DNA of 64,000 nt from SIG701 sp045544955 (GTDB lineage: Bacteria; Bacillota; Clostridia; Oscillospirales; CAG-272), in NCBI GenBank assembly GCA_045544955.1, contig JAZPZY010000003.1, positions 1 to 64,000 of the forward strand. The letters run 5' to 3'. The notes beneath the pieces are model-generated. The model saw only the letters and a program-made list of their open reading frames with translations, searched no databases and was not told where the DNA came from. The position numbers and the translations under genes are program-made. Of this stretch, positions 24,399 through 33,388 are shown one piece after another. Each line of letters opens with the position of its first letter. Within the stretch, counting starts at the first letter, position 1.

Positions 24399-25235
24399 AT
24401 GAATAACGTGAGGAAAGAAATGAAAGTATTCGACATTCATACCCACACCTATCCCGAGGCGATTGCGGAAAAAGCAGTAACCAATCTGGGAAATTTCTAT
24501 AATTTCATTCCGGAGGGAAAAGGAACGTATGCCCATCTTTCCGCACAGGCAGAGGAAAACTGCGTGAAAGGATATCTTCTCTTTTCCGTCGCCACCAACG
24601 CCCATCAGGTGCAGAAGGTGAACGATTCCATCGCGGCACTGGCTGAGAGATCCCGGGAGGAAGGATTCCTCACCGTGGGGTTTGCCGGCATGCACCAGGA
24701 TTTTCCCGATTTTGCCGGAGAGATCGACCGAGTGGAAAAGCTGGGGCTGTGCGGTGTGAAGATTCATCCGGATATTCAGGGAATCGACATCGACGATCCA
24801 AAAATGCTCTCTCTTTACGAAATCGTGGAAGGACGGATGCCCGTGTATTTCCACATCGGCGACGACCGTCCCCAGTACCGTTTCTCTGAGCCAAAAAAAC
24901 TTCGCCGTGTTTTGGATATGTTTCCCAAACTGGAAGTAGTAGCAGCCCATCTGGGCGGCTACAAAGCCACGGAGGAGGCCATCCGGTACCTGGCCGGACA
25001 TCCCCGTGTATGGTACGATACGTCCAGCTCCCTCTGGCATTTGTGTGCCGGAGAGGCCACCCGCATTATCGAGGCGTTGGGACATGAGAGAGTCATGTTC
25101 GGTACGGACTACCCGGTGAAAAATCCGGCAACGGAGCTTCAGCTGTTCTCCCGTCTTAACCTCACGGACAGCCAGCGGGAGGATATTCTCTGGAACAACG
25201 CCATCCGCTTTCTGCATCTGGAGGACAAAGTATGA
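24399..25235 (+). CDS. Amidohydrolase-family metal-dependent hydrolase
   Basis: A 278-residue TIM-barrel hydrolase of the COG2159 (ACMSD-like) type. H14 and H16 (FDIHTHTYPE) bind metal; YFHIGDD and VAAHLGGYKA carry the later His ligands, and D237 in MFGTDYPV is the catalytic Asp. ATG 24399 is supported by AGAGG 7 bases upstream; an ATG at 24420 is an alternative. The family hydrolyses or decarboxylates varied small molecules, so the substrate cannot be named. Its stop overlaps the start of the FkbM methyltransferase gene by 4 bases (ATGA), so the two are coupled. Confidence 0.88.
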   Translation: MNNVRKEMKVFDIHTHTYPEAIAEKAVTNLGNFYNFIPEGKGTYAHLSAQAEENCVKGYLLFSVATNAHQVQKVNDSIAALAERSREEGFLTVGFAGMHQDFPDFAGEIDRVEKLGLCGVKIHPDIQGIDIDDPKMLSLYEIVEGRMPVYFHIGDDRPQYRFSEPKKLRRVLDMFPKLEVVAAHLGGYKATEEAIRYLAGHPRVWYDTSSSLWHLCAGEATRIIEALGHERVMFGTDYPVKNPATELQLFSRLNLTDSQREDILWNNAIRFLHLEDKV

Positions 25236-26338
25236 CCGCCCTGTTTTCCCTCGGCCTCACCCGGGAGGAAACGCTCTGGGAGCGGCTTCGCACCGATTCC
25301 CGTCCCATCGTTCTGTACGGCACGGGCAACGGGGCGGACAAAATCATCGATCAGCTTGCCGCCATCGGACGCACGCCGGCCGGCGTATTTGCCAGCACCG
25401 GCTTCGTCCGTGCACGCACGTTCCGGGATATGCCGGTGGAATCCTACGAAGAGACCGTCGCCCGGCTGGGCGAGGATATCGTGATCCTCATCTCCTTCGG
25501 CTCTTCTCTGCCGGAGGTAATGGAGCGAATGTTCGCGCTTTCTGAACGGCACGACACCGCTTTGCCGGACGTTCCCCTGATCGGCGGTGAGGTATTTACG
25601 TGGGAGTACATGGAGAAGCATATTACTGAGATCGAAAAGGTGTACGGACTGCTCCATGATGAAACCTCCCGTTCGCTGTTTCTTGACATGCTCCGTTACC
25701 GGCTGACGGGACGGCTGTCCTGCCTTACAAAAACGGAGGAAAGCGGTGTATCCCTTCGCACCCTCGCCGATACGGAAAAGATCCGCACGGCCGTGGACGG
25801 CGGTGCGTTCAAAGGCGATTCCGCCGAAGTAATACGGGCCGCATGCCCCCATATAGAAAAGATCCTTGCAGTGGAGGCGGACGCACGCACGGCGAAAAAG
25901 CTGGCCGAATACGCCGCCGGTACGAACGGCGTGGTACAACCCGTGCACGCGGCCCTCTGGGACGTGCCTGACACGCTCACCTATTCCGCCTCCGCCAGCC
26001 GTGGTGCGGGTACAGCCGGTACAAACCGGCGGGCACGGGTGGAAACGGTTCCTGCCGATACGGTGGACCGCATTGCCGGCGGCACGGTGATCGATCTTCT
26101 GAAGCTGGACGTGGAAGGGGCGGAGGCTCGTGCCCTTAAAGGTGCGGATTCCGTCATCCGGCGGGATATGCCGTTGCTTGCCGTTTCCCTGTATCACCGG
26201 ACGGAAGATCTTTTTTCCCTGCCGCTTACGGTAGCAGAACGGTATAAAGAGTACCGCTTCTTCCTCCGCCGTGTTCCCTGCGTCCCGGCGTGGGATCTGA
26301 TGCTGTACGCCATCCCGCCCCGGCTTTGTCGAATATGA
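25232..26338 (+). CDS. FkbM-family methyltransferase
   Basis: A 368-residue protein in two parts. Residues about 1-130 resemble a nucleotide/sugar-binding Rossmann region (PIVLYGTGNGADKIIDQLAA) often fused to FkbM domains in polysaccharide loci. Residues about 175-368 form the FkbM methyltransferase: VDGGAFKGDSAEVI is the SAM motif, LAVEADARTAKKL follows, and LKLDVEGAEARALKGA is the family hallmark. The usual substrate is a sugar hydroxyl in surface glycans or small molecules. It overlaps the amidohydrolase by 4 bases. No glycosyltransferases lie nearby, so the target is open. Confidence 0.87.
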   Translation: MTALFSLGLTREETLWERLRTDSRPIVLYGTGNGADKIIDQLAAIGRTPAGVFASTGFVRARTFRDMPVESYEETVARLGEDIVILISFGSSLPEVMERMFALSERHDTALPDVPLIGGEVFTWEYMEKHITEIEKVYGLLHDETSRSLFLDMLRYRLTGRLSCLTKTEESGVSLRTLADTEKIRTAVDGGAFKGDSAEVIRAACPHIEKILAVEADARTAKKLAEYAAGTNGVVQPVHAALWDVPDTLTYSASASRGAGTAGTNRRARVETVPADTVDRIAGGTVIDLLKLDVEGAEARALKGADSVIRRDMPLLAVSLYHRTEDLFSLPLTVAERYKEYRFFLRRVPCVPAWDLMLYAIPPRLCRI

Positions 26339-26382
26339 CGGAATTATCCGTGGGGAAACGCACGATTTTGGCGTCTCCCCAC

Positions 26383-26411
26383 TTGACATCTTCTGCAAAA
26401 AAATGTATAAT
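26383..26411 (+). promoter_or_regulatory. Consensus promoter of the pyr operon
   Basis: TTGACA (26383-26388), 17-base spacer, TATAAT (26406-26411). Transcription should start near 26418, giving a leader of about 130 bases before pyrC. Confidence 0.9.
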
Positions 26412-26415
26412 ATAT

Positions 26416-26499
26416 AAGATAAAAATCTTTAAGCGGTACAGAGAGACCGGCAAGATTTGAGAGAGTGCAGGATGAGGCAGCAGTCTGCCGTTTTGTTGT
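26416..26499 (+). promoter_or_regulatory. PyrR-type attenuator leader
   Basis: A hairpin joins AAATCTT (26423-26429) to AAGATTT (26452-26458) as a lower stem, then a purine internal loop, then CGGT (26434-26437) with ACCG (26446-26449), with CAGAGA (26439-26444) in the terminal loop. This fits the PyrR binding loop (CNGNGA hexaloop above an internal bulge). Downstream GGCAG/CTGCC (26476-26489) followed by GTTTTGTTGT may be the terminator. High UMP would favour termination. pyrR itself is not in the window. Confidence 0.65.
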
Positions 26500-26546
26500 G
26501 CTGTCGTCTTGTCCGCCGTCGGTCATCTATCCGATCCGGAGGAAGT

Positions 26547-27800
26547 ATGAACGTTCAATTTACCAAGGACACTGTCATCGGTGAGAAGAAAACATCCTTT
26601 ATTTCCGACGATTCATTCCCTGCCTTCAAATATCTGAATACAAGCCACGCTGTTCTTGATACAGCGTCCTGTTTTGTTCTTCCCAGTTTTGCGGACGTGC
26701 ACGTGCATCTCCGTGAGCCGGGATTTTCTTATAAGGAGACGATTTTCTCCGGCACGGCCGCGGCGGCACGGGGCGGATACACCGCCGTCTGTGCCATGCC
26801 CAATCTGCTTCCCGTCCCCGACTCAGACGGGCACCTTGCCGCACAGGAAGAGATCATCAAACGGGACGCCAGAATCGACGTGTACCCTTACGGTGCCATC
26901 ACCGTGGGCGAAAAAGGCGAAGAACTTTCCGATATGGATGCCATGGCATCCCGGGTCATTGCCTTCTCCGATGACGGACGGGGCGTACAGAATGAAGATA
27001 TGATGCGCCTGGCCATGAGGAAAGCCAAGACCCTCGGCAAGATGATCGTGGCACACTGTGAGGTAAACGATCTGCTTCACGGCGGATGCATCCACGACGG
27101 TGCCTACGCCGCCGCACACGGTCTGCCGGGCATCTGCAGTGAAAGCGAATGGCGGCAGGTGGAGCGTGACATAAAACTGGCGGCGGAAACGGGCTGTGCC
27201 TATCACGTCTGCCACATCTCCACGAAAGAAAGCGTAGCACTGATCCGAAAGGCAAAAGCCTCCGGTATTGACGTAACCTGCGAGACGGCACCCCATTATC
27301 TTCTCATGCACGACGGCATGCTGAAGGACGAAGGGCGTTTCAAGATGAATCCCCCGCTTCGTGCCGAGGCGGACAGGGACGCCCTTCTTGAAGGAATCAC
27401 AGACGGAACGATCGACATGATCGCCACCGACCACGCACCCCATTCCGCCGAGGAAAAATCCAAGGGACTGCTCCATTCCAACATGGGCATCGTAGGCATT
27501 GAGACGGCGTTCCCCCTGCTCTACACCTATCTTGTGAAAAGAGGCGTGATCACTCTGGAAAAGCTGATCGCACTCATGAGCGAAAATCCCCGAAAGCGGT
27601 TTGGCATTCCGGGCGGTCTTGAAAACGGCTTCTTCACCGTTTTCGACGCGAGTGCGGTCTACGAAATTGACCCTGATGAATTTCTTTCCATGGGCAAAAG
27701 CACGCCCTTCACCGGCTGGGAAGTATCCGGCCGCTGCCGGCTGACCGTCTGCCGGGGCAAGGTAGTCTTTTCGGACGGCGCGATCCTTCAAACAGTTTGA
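26547..27800 (+). CDS. pyrC: Dihydroorotase
   Basis: A 417-residue zinc enzyme that cyclises carbamoyl-aspartate to dihydroorotate, step three of UMP synthesis. ATG 26547 follows GGAGG by 6 bases; an earlier in-frame ATG at 26457 lies within the regulatory leader. H52 and H54 (DVHVHLREPGF) bind metal, and ATDHAPHSAEEK near the C-terminal third holds the catalytic Asp. CAMPNLLPVPDS and NPPLRAEADRDALLEG are further family signatures of the class I (PyrC of Firmicutes) type. It is the first gene of the pyr operon, with 45 bases to carB. Confidence 0.93.
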   Translation: MNVQFTKDTVIGEKKTSFISDDSFPAFKYLNTSHAVLDTASCFVLPSFADVHVHLREPGFSYKETIFSGTAAAARGGYTAVCAMPNLLPVPDSDGHLAAQEEIIKRDARIDVYPYGAITVGEKGEELSDMDAMASRVIAFSDDGRGVQNEDMMRLAMRKAKTLGKMIVAHCEVNDLLHGGCIHDGAYAAAHGLPGICSESEWRQVERDIKLAAETGCAYHVCHISTKESVALIRKAKASGIDVTCETAPHYLLMHDGMLKDEGRFKMNPPLRAEADRDALLEGITDGTIDMIATDHAPHSAEEKSKGLLHSNMGIVGIETAFPLLYTYLVKRGVITLEKLIALMSENPRKRFGIPGGLENGFFTVFDASAVYEIDPDEFLSMGKSTPFTGWEVSGRCRLTVCRGKVVFSDGAILQTV

Positions 27801-27845
27801 TAATAGTTTGATAATAATTAAAATAACATAGAGGAGACGAGAAGT

Positions 27846-30800
27846 ATGGCAAAGAGAACGGATATTAAGAAAATTATGATTATCGGCTCCGGCCCGATCG
27901 TGATCGGACAGGCAGCGGAATTTGACTATGCAGGCACCCAGGCGTGTCTGGCGCTGAAAGAAGAAGGATACGAGGTCGTTCTTCTGAACTCCAATCCTGC
28001 CACCATCATGACGGACACGTCCATTGCGGACAAGGTATACATGGAGCCTTTGACGCTGGAATACGTGGCACGCATCATGCGGACCGAGCGTCCCGACGCC
28101 ATCATCCCCGGCATCGGAGGTCAGACCGGTCTGAACCTTGCCATGCAGCTTCAGCAGAAGGGGATTCTGAAGGAATGTCAGTGCCAGCTTCTGGGCACCA
28201 GCAGCGAGAGCATCGAGAAAGCGGAAGACCGTCAGATGTTCAAGGATCTCTGCGAGGAGATCGGTGAGCCGGTCATCCCCTCGGAGATCACCTACTCCGT
28301 GGAGGAAGCCTGTGCCGCCGCCGAGCGGATCGGCTATCCCGTGGTTCTTCGCCCTGCCTTTACCCTGGGCGGCACGGGCGGCGGCTTCGCCTATTCCCGT
28401 GAGGAGCTCGTCCCCATGATGGAGAACGCACTGAAGCTTTCTCCCGTGCACGAGGTGCTGATCGAAAAGAGCGTCCGCGGCTACAAGGAGATCGAGTTTG
28501 AGGTCATGCGTGACGCCACCGACCACGCCATCACCATCTGCGGTATGGAAAACGTGGACCCGGTCGGCGTGCACACCGGTGACTCCGTGGTGGTGGCACC
28601 GATCCTGACCCTCAGTGAGCCGGATTTCAATATGCTTCGCGACAGTGCTCTGAAAATCATCCGTGCGTTGAAGATCGAAGGCGGATGCAACGTACAGTAC
28701 GCACTGGATCCCCACTCCTCCCAGTATTATCTCATCGAGGTCAACCCCCGCGTTTCCCGCTCCTCCGCCCTTGCCTCCAAGGCAAGCGGCTATCCCATCG
28801 CCCGGGTTACCGCCAAGATCGCCGTGGGCATGACCCTTGAGGAGATCAAGATCGCCAACACGACGGCGGCGTTTGAGCCCGTTCTCGACTATATGGTGGC
28901 AAAACTGCCCCGTTTCCCCTTTGATAAATTCGCCTCCGCCACCAACAAGCTGGGCACCCAGATGAAGGCTACCGGTGAAGTGATGGCCATCGGCGCCTCC
29001 TTTACCGAGTGTCTGCTGAAAGCAGTACGTTCTCTGGAAATCGGCGTCTGCCATCTCCATATGCCCAAATTCGACGGCATGACCGACGAGGCACTGACGG
29101 AGTACCTGTCCGAGTTCCGTGACGATACCCTTTACGCTGCGGCAGAACTGATGCGTCGCGGCGTCACCGTAGAAAAGCTTTACGAGATCACGAAGATCAC
29201 CCCCTACTTCCTTGAGGGAATCAAGAGCATCGTTTCGTACGAAGCGGTACTCAAGGATAACCCCATGAACGTGGACGTGCTGAAAGAGGCCAAGAAGATC
29301 GGCTTCTCCGATAAATTTATCGCCAAGCTCTGGAAGGTAGCGGAAACCAACGTATGGAAAATGCGTGTGGACGAGAAGATCCTCCCCGCATTCCGCATGG
29401 TAGACACCTGCCATACCGGTGCCTACATTCCCTACTTCTACTCCAGCTACACCGGCGAGCATCAGTCCATCGTCACCGACCGCAAAAAGACGGTGGTGCT
29501 GGGTGCCGGCCCGATCCGCATCGGCCAGGGCGTGGAATTTGACTACTCCACCGTACATGCCGTACAGACGATCCGCTCCGCCGGATACGAATCCATTATC
29601 ATCAACAACAACCCGGAAACGGTTTCCACCGACTACACCACTGCCGACAAGCTGTACTTTGAGCCGCTGACGCCGGAGGACGTGATGAACATCCTCATGT
29701 ACGAAAACGCCTACGACGTCATCGCTTCTCTGGGCGGTCAGACCGCCATCAATCTTGCTGAGCCCTTGATGCGCCGGGGCGTACGGATCATCGGTACCGA
29801 CGTGGAGGCCATCGACCGGGCGGAGGACCGCCGTGCCTTTGAGGCAATTCTGCAGAGTTTGCACATTCCCCAGCCGGAAGGACGTGCCGTCACCAACATC
29901 GAAGACGGCGTACAGGCTGCCGAAGCGGTGGGCTATCCCGTGCTGGTTCGTCCCAGTTTCGTGCTGGGCGGCCGTGCCATGCAGATCGTGTCCAACGAAC
30001 CCCAGCTTCGCCAGTATCTGAAGACGGCCGTGGAAATCGACGAGGACAAGCCCGTTCTGGTTGACCACTACATCCGCGGACGGGAAGTGGAGATCGACGC
30101 TATCTGTGACGGACGGGACGTATTCGTGCCCGGCATCATGGAGCTGGTAGAGCGTACCGGCGTACACAGCGGCGACTCCATCAGCGTATATCCCACCTTC
30201 AGCATTTCCGACCGGGTGAAGGGCATCATCCTTGATTACGCCAAAAAGCTCGGCCTGGGCATCGGTATCGTGGGTCTTTACAACATTCAGTTCATCGTGG
30301 ACGACAAAGACGACGTGTACGTAATTGAGGTAAATCCCCGTTCCTCCCGTACCGTTCCGTTCCTCTCCAAGGCAACCGGCTTCAGCCTGGCAGATATCGC
30401 CACCAACGTGATCCTCGGCAAGTCTTTGAAGGAACAGGGCATTTTCGATCTGTATCCGGCACAGAAAAAACGCTGGTACGTAAAGGTGCCCGTATTCTCC
30501 TTCTCCAAACTCCACGGCATGGATGCGTATCTCTCTCCCGAGATGAAGTCCACCGGTGAGGCCATCGGCTACGACGACCGCCTCAACCGGGCTGTATACA
30601 AGGCACTGCAGGCATCCGGCATGCAGCTGCAGAATTACGGCACCGTGCTTGCCACCATCACCGAGCGGGACAAAGAAGAAGCTCTGCCGCTGATCCGCCG
30701 GTTCTACGATCTCGGCTTCAACATTGAGGCTACCACCGGCACGGCTAAATTTTTGAAAGAGCACGGCATCCGCACCCGTCCCCGTCAGAAGATCTCCGAA

Positions 30801-31034
30801 AACAGTGACGATATTCCCGAGGCACTCCGCCAGGGACACATCGCCTACGTGATCAATACCCGGGACGTTGGCTCCCTGCACGAGCAGGCGGACGGCTACG
30901 AGATCCGCAAATGTGCCATTGAAAACAGCGTTACCATGTTCACCTCGCTGGATACCGTTCGCGTACTGCTGGACGTACTGGAAGAAACCACGATCCGTAT
31001 CTCCACCATCGACAGCAAAGGGGCAAACGAATGA
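27846..31034 (+). CDS. carB: Carbamoyl-phosphate synthase large subunit
   Basis: A full-length 1062-residue subunit that makes carbamoyl phosphate from bicarbonate, ammonia and two ATP. Two homologous synthetase halves are visible, starting IGSGPIVIGQAAEFDYAG (about 12) and LGAGPIRIGQGVEFDYS (about 554), each with an ATP-grasp domain; the last about 130 residues form the allosteric MGS-like domain (TTGTAKFLKEHGIRTRPRQK). It needs the glutaminase CarA for ammonia supply, yet no carA lies in the window. It overlaps pyrK by 4 bases (ATGA at 31031-31034), within the pyr operon. Confidence 0.95.
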   Translation: MAKRTDIKKIMIIGSGPIVIGQAAEFDYAGTQACLALKEEGYEVVLLNSNPATIMTDTSIADKVYMEPLTLEYVARIMRTERPDAIIPGIGGQTGLNLAMQLQQKGILKECQCQLLGTSSESIEKAEDRQMFKDLCEEIGEPVIPSEITYSVEEACAAAERIGYPVVLRPAFTLGGTGGGFAYSREELVPMMENALKLSPVHEVLIEKSVRGYKEIEFEVMRDATDHAITICGMENVDPVGVHTGDSVVVAPILTLSEPDFNMLRDSALKIIRALKIEGGCNVQYALDPHSSQYYLIEVNPRVSRSSALASKASGYPIARVTAKIAVGMTLEEIKIANTTAAFEPVLDYMVAKLPRFPFDKFASATNKLGTQMKATGEVMAIGASFTECLLKAVRSLEIGVCHLHMPKFDGMTDEALTEYLSEFRDDTLYAAAELMRRGVTVEKLYEITKITPYFLEGIKSIVSYEAVLKDNPMNVDVLKEAKKIGFSDKFIAKLWKVAETNVWKMRVDEKILPAFRMVDTCHTGAYIPYFYSSYTGEHQSIVTDRKKTVVLGAGPIRIGQGVEFDYSTVHAVQTIRSAGYESIIINNNPETVSTDYTTADKLYFEPLTPEDVMNILMYENAYDVIASLGGQTAINLAEPLMRRGVRIIGTDVEAIDRAEDRRAFEAILQSLHIPQPEGRAVTNIEDGVQAAEAVGYPVLVRPSFVLGGRAMQIVSNEPQLRQYLKTAVEIDEDKPVLVDHYIRGREVEIDAICDGRDVFVPGIMELVERTGVHSGDSISVYPTFSISDRVKGIILDYAKKLGLGIGIVGLYNIQFIVDDKDDVYVIEVNPRSSRTVPFLSKATGFSLADIATNVILGKSLKEQGIFDLYPAQKKRWYVKVPVFSFSKLHGMDAYLSPEMKSTGEAIGYDDRLNRAVYKALQASGMQLQNYGTVLATITERDKEEALPLIRRFYDLGFNIEATTGTAKFLKEHGIRTRPRQKISENSDDIPEALRQGHIAYVINTRDVGSLHEQADGYEIRKCAIENSVTMFTSLDTVRVLLDVLEETTIRISTIDSKGANE

Positions 31035-31765
31035 AACAGGGACTGTTCACGATTAAGGAAAACCGTGCACTGACACGGGATATGTACGAAATGGTCCTCT
31101 CCGGCGATACCTCCGACGTCACCGCCCCGGGCCAGTTCGTAAACATCAAGCTGGACGGATTTTTCCTCCGTCGGCCCATCTCTGTCTGCAACGTGGAGGG
31201 AGATACGCTGACGCTGCTCTACAAGGCAGTCGGAAAAGGCACGGAGGCAATGGCAAACATGCAGCCGGGCACCGTTCTGGATATTCTCACAGGTCTTGGC
31301 AACGGTTATGACACGTCCAAAAGCGGCGACGCACCTCTGCTGGTTGGCGGCGGTGCCGGCGTGCCGCCCATGTATCTTCTGGCCCGCCGGCTCACTCACG
31401 AGGGCAAAAAGGTAACGGTTATTCTGGGCTTTAACACGAAGGCGGAAATCTTCTACCGGGATGCATTTGAAAAGTTGGGTGCCGCCGTGCTGATCTCCAC
31501 CGTGGACGGGACGGAAGGCGTAAAGGGCTTCGTTACGGATGCCCTCGCCGGTGCCGGTGCGTACACCTACACCTACGCCTGCGGTCCGGAGCCCATGCTG
31601 AAGGCTTTGTACAACGCCACGGAGGTTTCCGGACAGTACAGTTTTGAGGAGCGTATGGGATGCGGCTTCGGTGCCTGCATGGGATGCTCCTGCAAGACGA
31701 AATACGGAAACAAACGGATCTGCCGTGACGGCCCGGTTCTCGAAAAGGAGGAGATCATATGGTAA
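31031..31765 (+). CDS. pyrK: Dihydroorotate dehydrogenase electron-transfer subunit
   Basis: A 244-residue flavin and iron-sulfur protein that passes electrons from PyrD to NAD+. FFLRRPISVCN is the FAD-binding RPxS region, GGGAGVPPMYLLAR the NAD-binding glycine loop, and CGFGACMGCSCKTKYGNKRI the 2Fe-2S cluster with four Cys near the C-terminus. It overlaps carB by 4 bases and pyrD by 7 bases, which is the usual K-D order in Firmicutes and indicates a class 1B, NAD-dependent dihydroorotate dehydrogenase suited to anaerobic life. Confidence 0.95.
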   Translation: MKQGLFTIKENRALTRDMYEMVLSGDTSDVTAPGQFVNIKLDGFFLRRPISVCNVEGDTLTLLYKAVGKGTEAMANMQPGTVLDILTGLGNGYDTSKSGDAPLLVGGGAGVPPMYLLARRLTHEGKKVTVILGFNTKAEIFYRDAFEKLGAAVLISTVDGTEGVKGFVTDALAGAGAYTYTYACGPEPMLKALYNATEVSGQYSFEERMGCGFGACMGCSCKTKYGNKRICRDGPVLEKEEIIW

Positions 31766-32670
31766 ATACGCAAGTCACGCTGTCCGGCGTAACGCTCAGC
31801 AATCCCATTATTCCTGCCAGCGGTACGTTCGGCTTCGGCTACGAATTTGCGGAGTTGTACGACATCAACGTACTGGGCTCCCTCTCCTTCAAGGGAACCA
31901 CGAAAGAACCCCGTTTCGGCAATCCTACGCCGCGTATTGCAGAATGTCCGGCCGGCATGATCAACGCAGTCGGTCTGCAGAATCCCGGCATCGACGCAGT
32001 CATCGCGGAAGAGCTGCCCCGTCTGCGTAAGGTATTCCACAAACCGATCATCGCCAACATCGGCGGATTTTCCGTGGAGGAATACGTACACTGCTGCGAA
32101 CGGATCGATAAAGAAGAGGGCGTTTCCCTCATCGAAGTAAACATCAGCTGTCCCAACGTACACGGCGGCGGTATGAGTTTCGGTACGTCTCCCGAGGCGG
32201 CCGCGGAAGTGACCCGCGCCGTAAAAGCGGTAACGAAAAAGCCTGTGTACATCAAGCTTTCTCCCAACGTGACGGATATCGTTTCCATCGCAAAAGCCTG
32301 TGAAGAGGCCGGTGCGGACGGCATCAGCATGATCAACACCCTGCTTGGTATGCGGATCGATCTCAAAAAAAGAGCCCCCATCATCGCAAACAAAATGGGC
32401 GGTTTCTCCGGCAGTGCCATCTTCCCGGTGGCACTCCGCATGATCTGGCAGGTCTACGAAGCGGTAAAAATCCCGATCATCGGCATCGGCGGCGTTTCCA
32501 CCGCTGAGCACGTCATCGAAATGATGCTGGCTGGTGCCAGTGCCGTACAGATCGGTGCGGCCAATTTGGTGGATCCCTTCGTATGCAAGACGGTTATTGA
32601 GGATCTTCCCGCCGTTATGGCAAAATATAAAATTGAAAATCTTTCAGATATTATTGGAGGTGCACACTGA
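31759..32670 (+). CDS. pyrD: Dihydroorotate dehydrogenase, class 1B catalytic subunit
   Basis: A 303-residue FMN enzyme that oxidises dihydroorotate to orotate. The catalytic Cys lies in NISCPNVHGGGMSFG, as expected for class 1B (class 2 enzymes have Ser). NPIIPASGTFGFGYEF at the N-terminus and GIGGVSTAEHVIEMMLAGAS near the C-terminus bind FMN. GGAGG precedes ATG 31759, which overlaps pyrK. It works as a heterotetramer with PyrK. Confidence 0.95.
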   Translation: MVNTQVTLSGVTLSNPIIPASGTFGFGYEFAELYDINVLGSLSFKGTTKEPRFGNPTPRIAECPAGMINAVGLQNPGIDAVIAEELPRLRKVFHKPIIANIGGFSVEEYVHCCERIDKEEGVSLIEVNISCPNVHGGGMSFGTSPEAAAEVTRAVKAVTKKPVYIKLSPNVTDIVSIAKACEEAGADGISMINTLLGMRIDLKKRAPIIANKMGGFSGSAIFPVALRMIWQVYEAVKIPIIGIGGVSTAEHVIEMMLAGASAVQIGAANLVDPFVCKTVIEDLPAVMAKYKIENLSDIIGGAH

Positions 32671-33368
32671 TGGGCAAGGACGTAATCATCGCCTGCGATT
32701 TTTCTTCCCGTGAAGACACGCTGGCATTTCTGGACAAGTTTGAAGGCAAAAAACCGTTCGTAAAGATCGGTATGGAGCTGTACTACGCAGAGGGACCCGC
32801 CATTGTAAAGGATATCAAGGCACGCGGTCATAAGATCTTCCTCGATCTGAAGCTGCACGACATTCCCAACACGGTGAAAAAGGCCATGGCCGTACTCTCC
32901 CGCCTGGACGTGGATATGACGAACCTCCACGCCGCCGGTACGAAAGCCATGATGGAAGCCGCTATCGAAGGACTCACCAAGCCCGACGGAAGCCGCCCCA
33001 TGCTGATTGCCGTTACCCAGCTCACCTCCACCGATGAGGAGAGAATGCACAGTGAACTGCTGGTGCAGGGTGCTATGCCCGACGTTGTTATGCATTACGC
33101 ACAGAACGCCGCCGCCGCCGGTCTGGACGGCGTGGTATGCTCGCCGCTGGAAGCAGGCGTTGTGCACGAGAAATGCGGCAAAAACTTCGTAACCGTAACC
33201 CCCGGCGTCCGTTTTGCCGACGGAGACGTGGGCGATCAGAAGCGGGTAATGACGCCGGCTGAAGCGAAGAAGATCGGCTCCGATTACATCGTAGTGGGCC
33301 GCCCCATCACGGCCGCCGCCGATCCGGTTGCCGCATACGAGCGGTGCGTTGCCGAGTTTGTTGACTGA
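32670..33368 (+). CDS. pyrF: Orotidine-5'-phosphate decarboxylase
   Basis: A 232-residue group 1 enzyme that converts OMP to UMP. IFLDLKLHDIPNTVKKA holds the catalytic Lys-Asp network (DxKxxDI variant DLKLHDIPNT). VTPGVRFADGDVGDQKRVMTP and YIVVGRPITAAADPVAAYE are the phosphate-binding segments. GGAGGTG precedes ATG 32670, which shares one base with the pyrD stop. It is in an unusual position before pyrE, but the pair catalyses consecutive steps. Confidence 0.95.
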   Translation: MGKDVIIACDFSSREDTLAFLDKFEGKKPFVKIGMELYYAEGPAIVKDIKARGHKIFLDLKLHDIPNTVKKAMAVLSRLDVDMTNLHAAGTKAMMEAAIEGLTKPDGSRPMLIAVTQLTSTDEERMHSELLVQGAMPDVVMHYAQNAAAAGLDGVVCSPLEAGVVHEKCGKNFVTVTPGVRFADGDVGDQKRVMTPAEAKKIGSDYIVVGRPITAAADPVAAYERCVAEFVD

Positions 33369-33388
33369 TTACGAGAGGAGAAAAGAGA

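Noticed and set aside
26823..30881. A 1352-residue open frame antisense to carB
   Set aside because: It lies wholly opposite pyrC/carB, has no family resemblance, and is explained by codon bias in a GC-rich gene that leaves few stops on the other strand.
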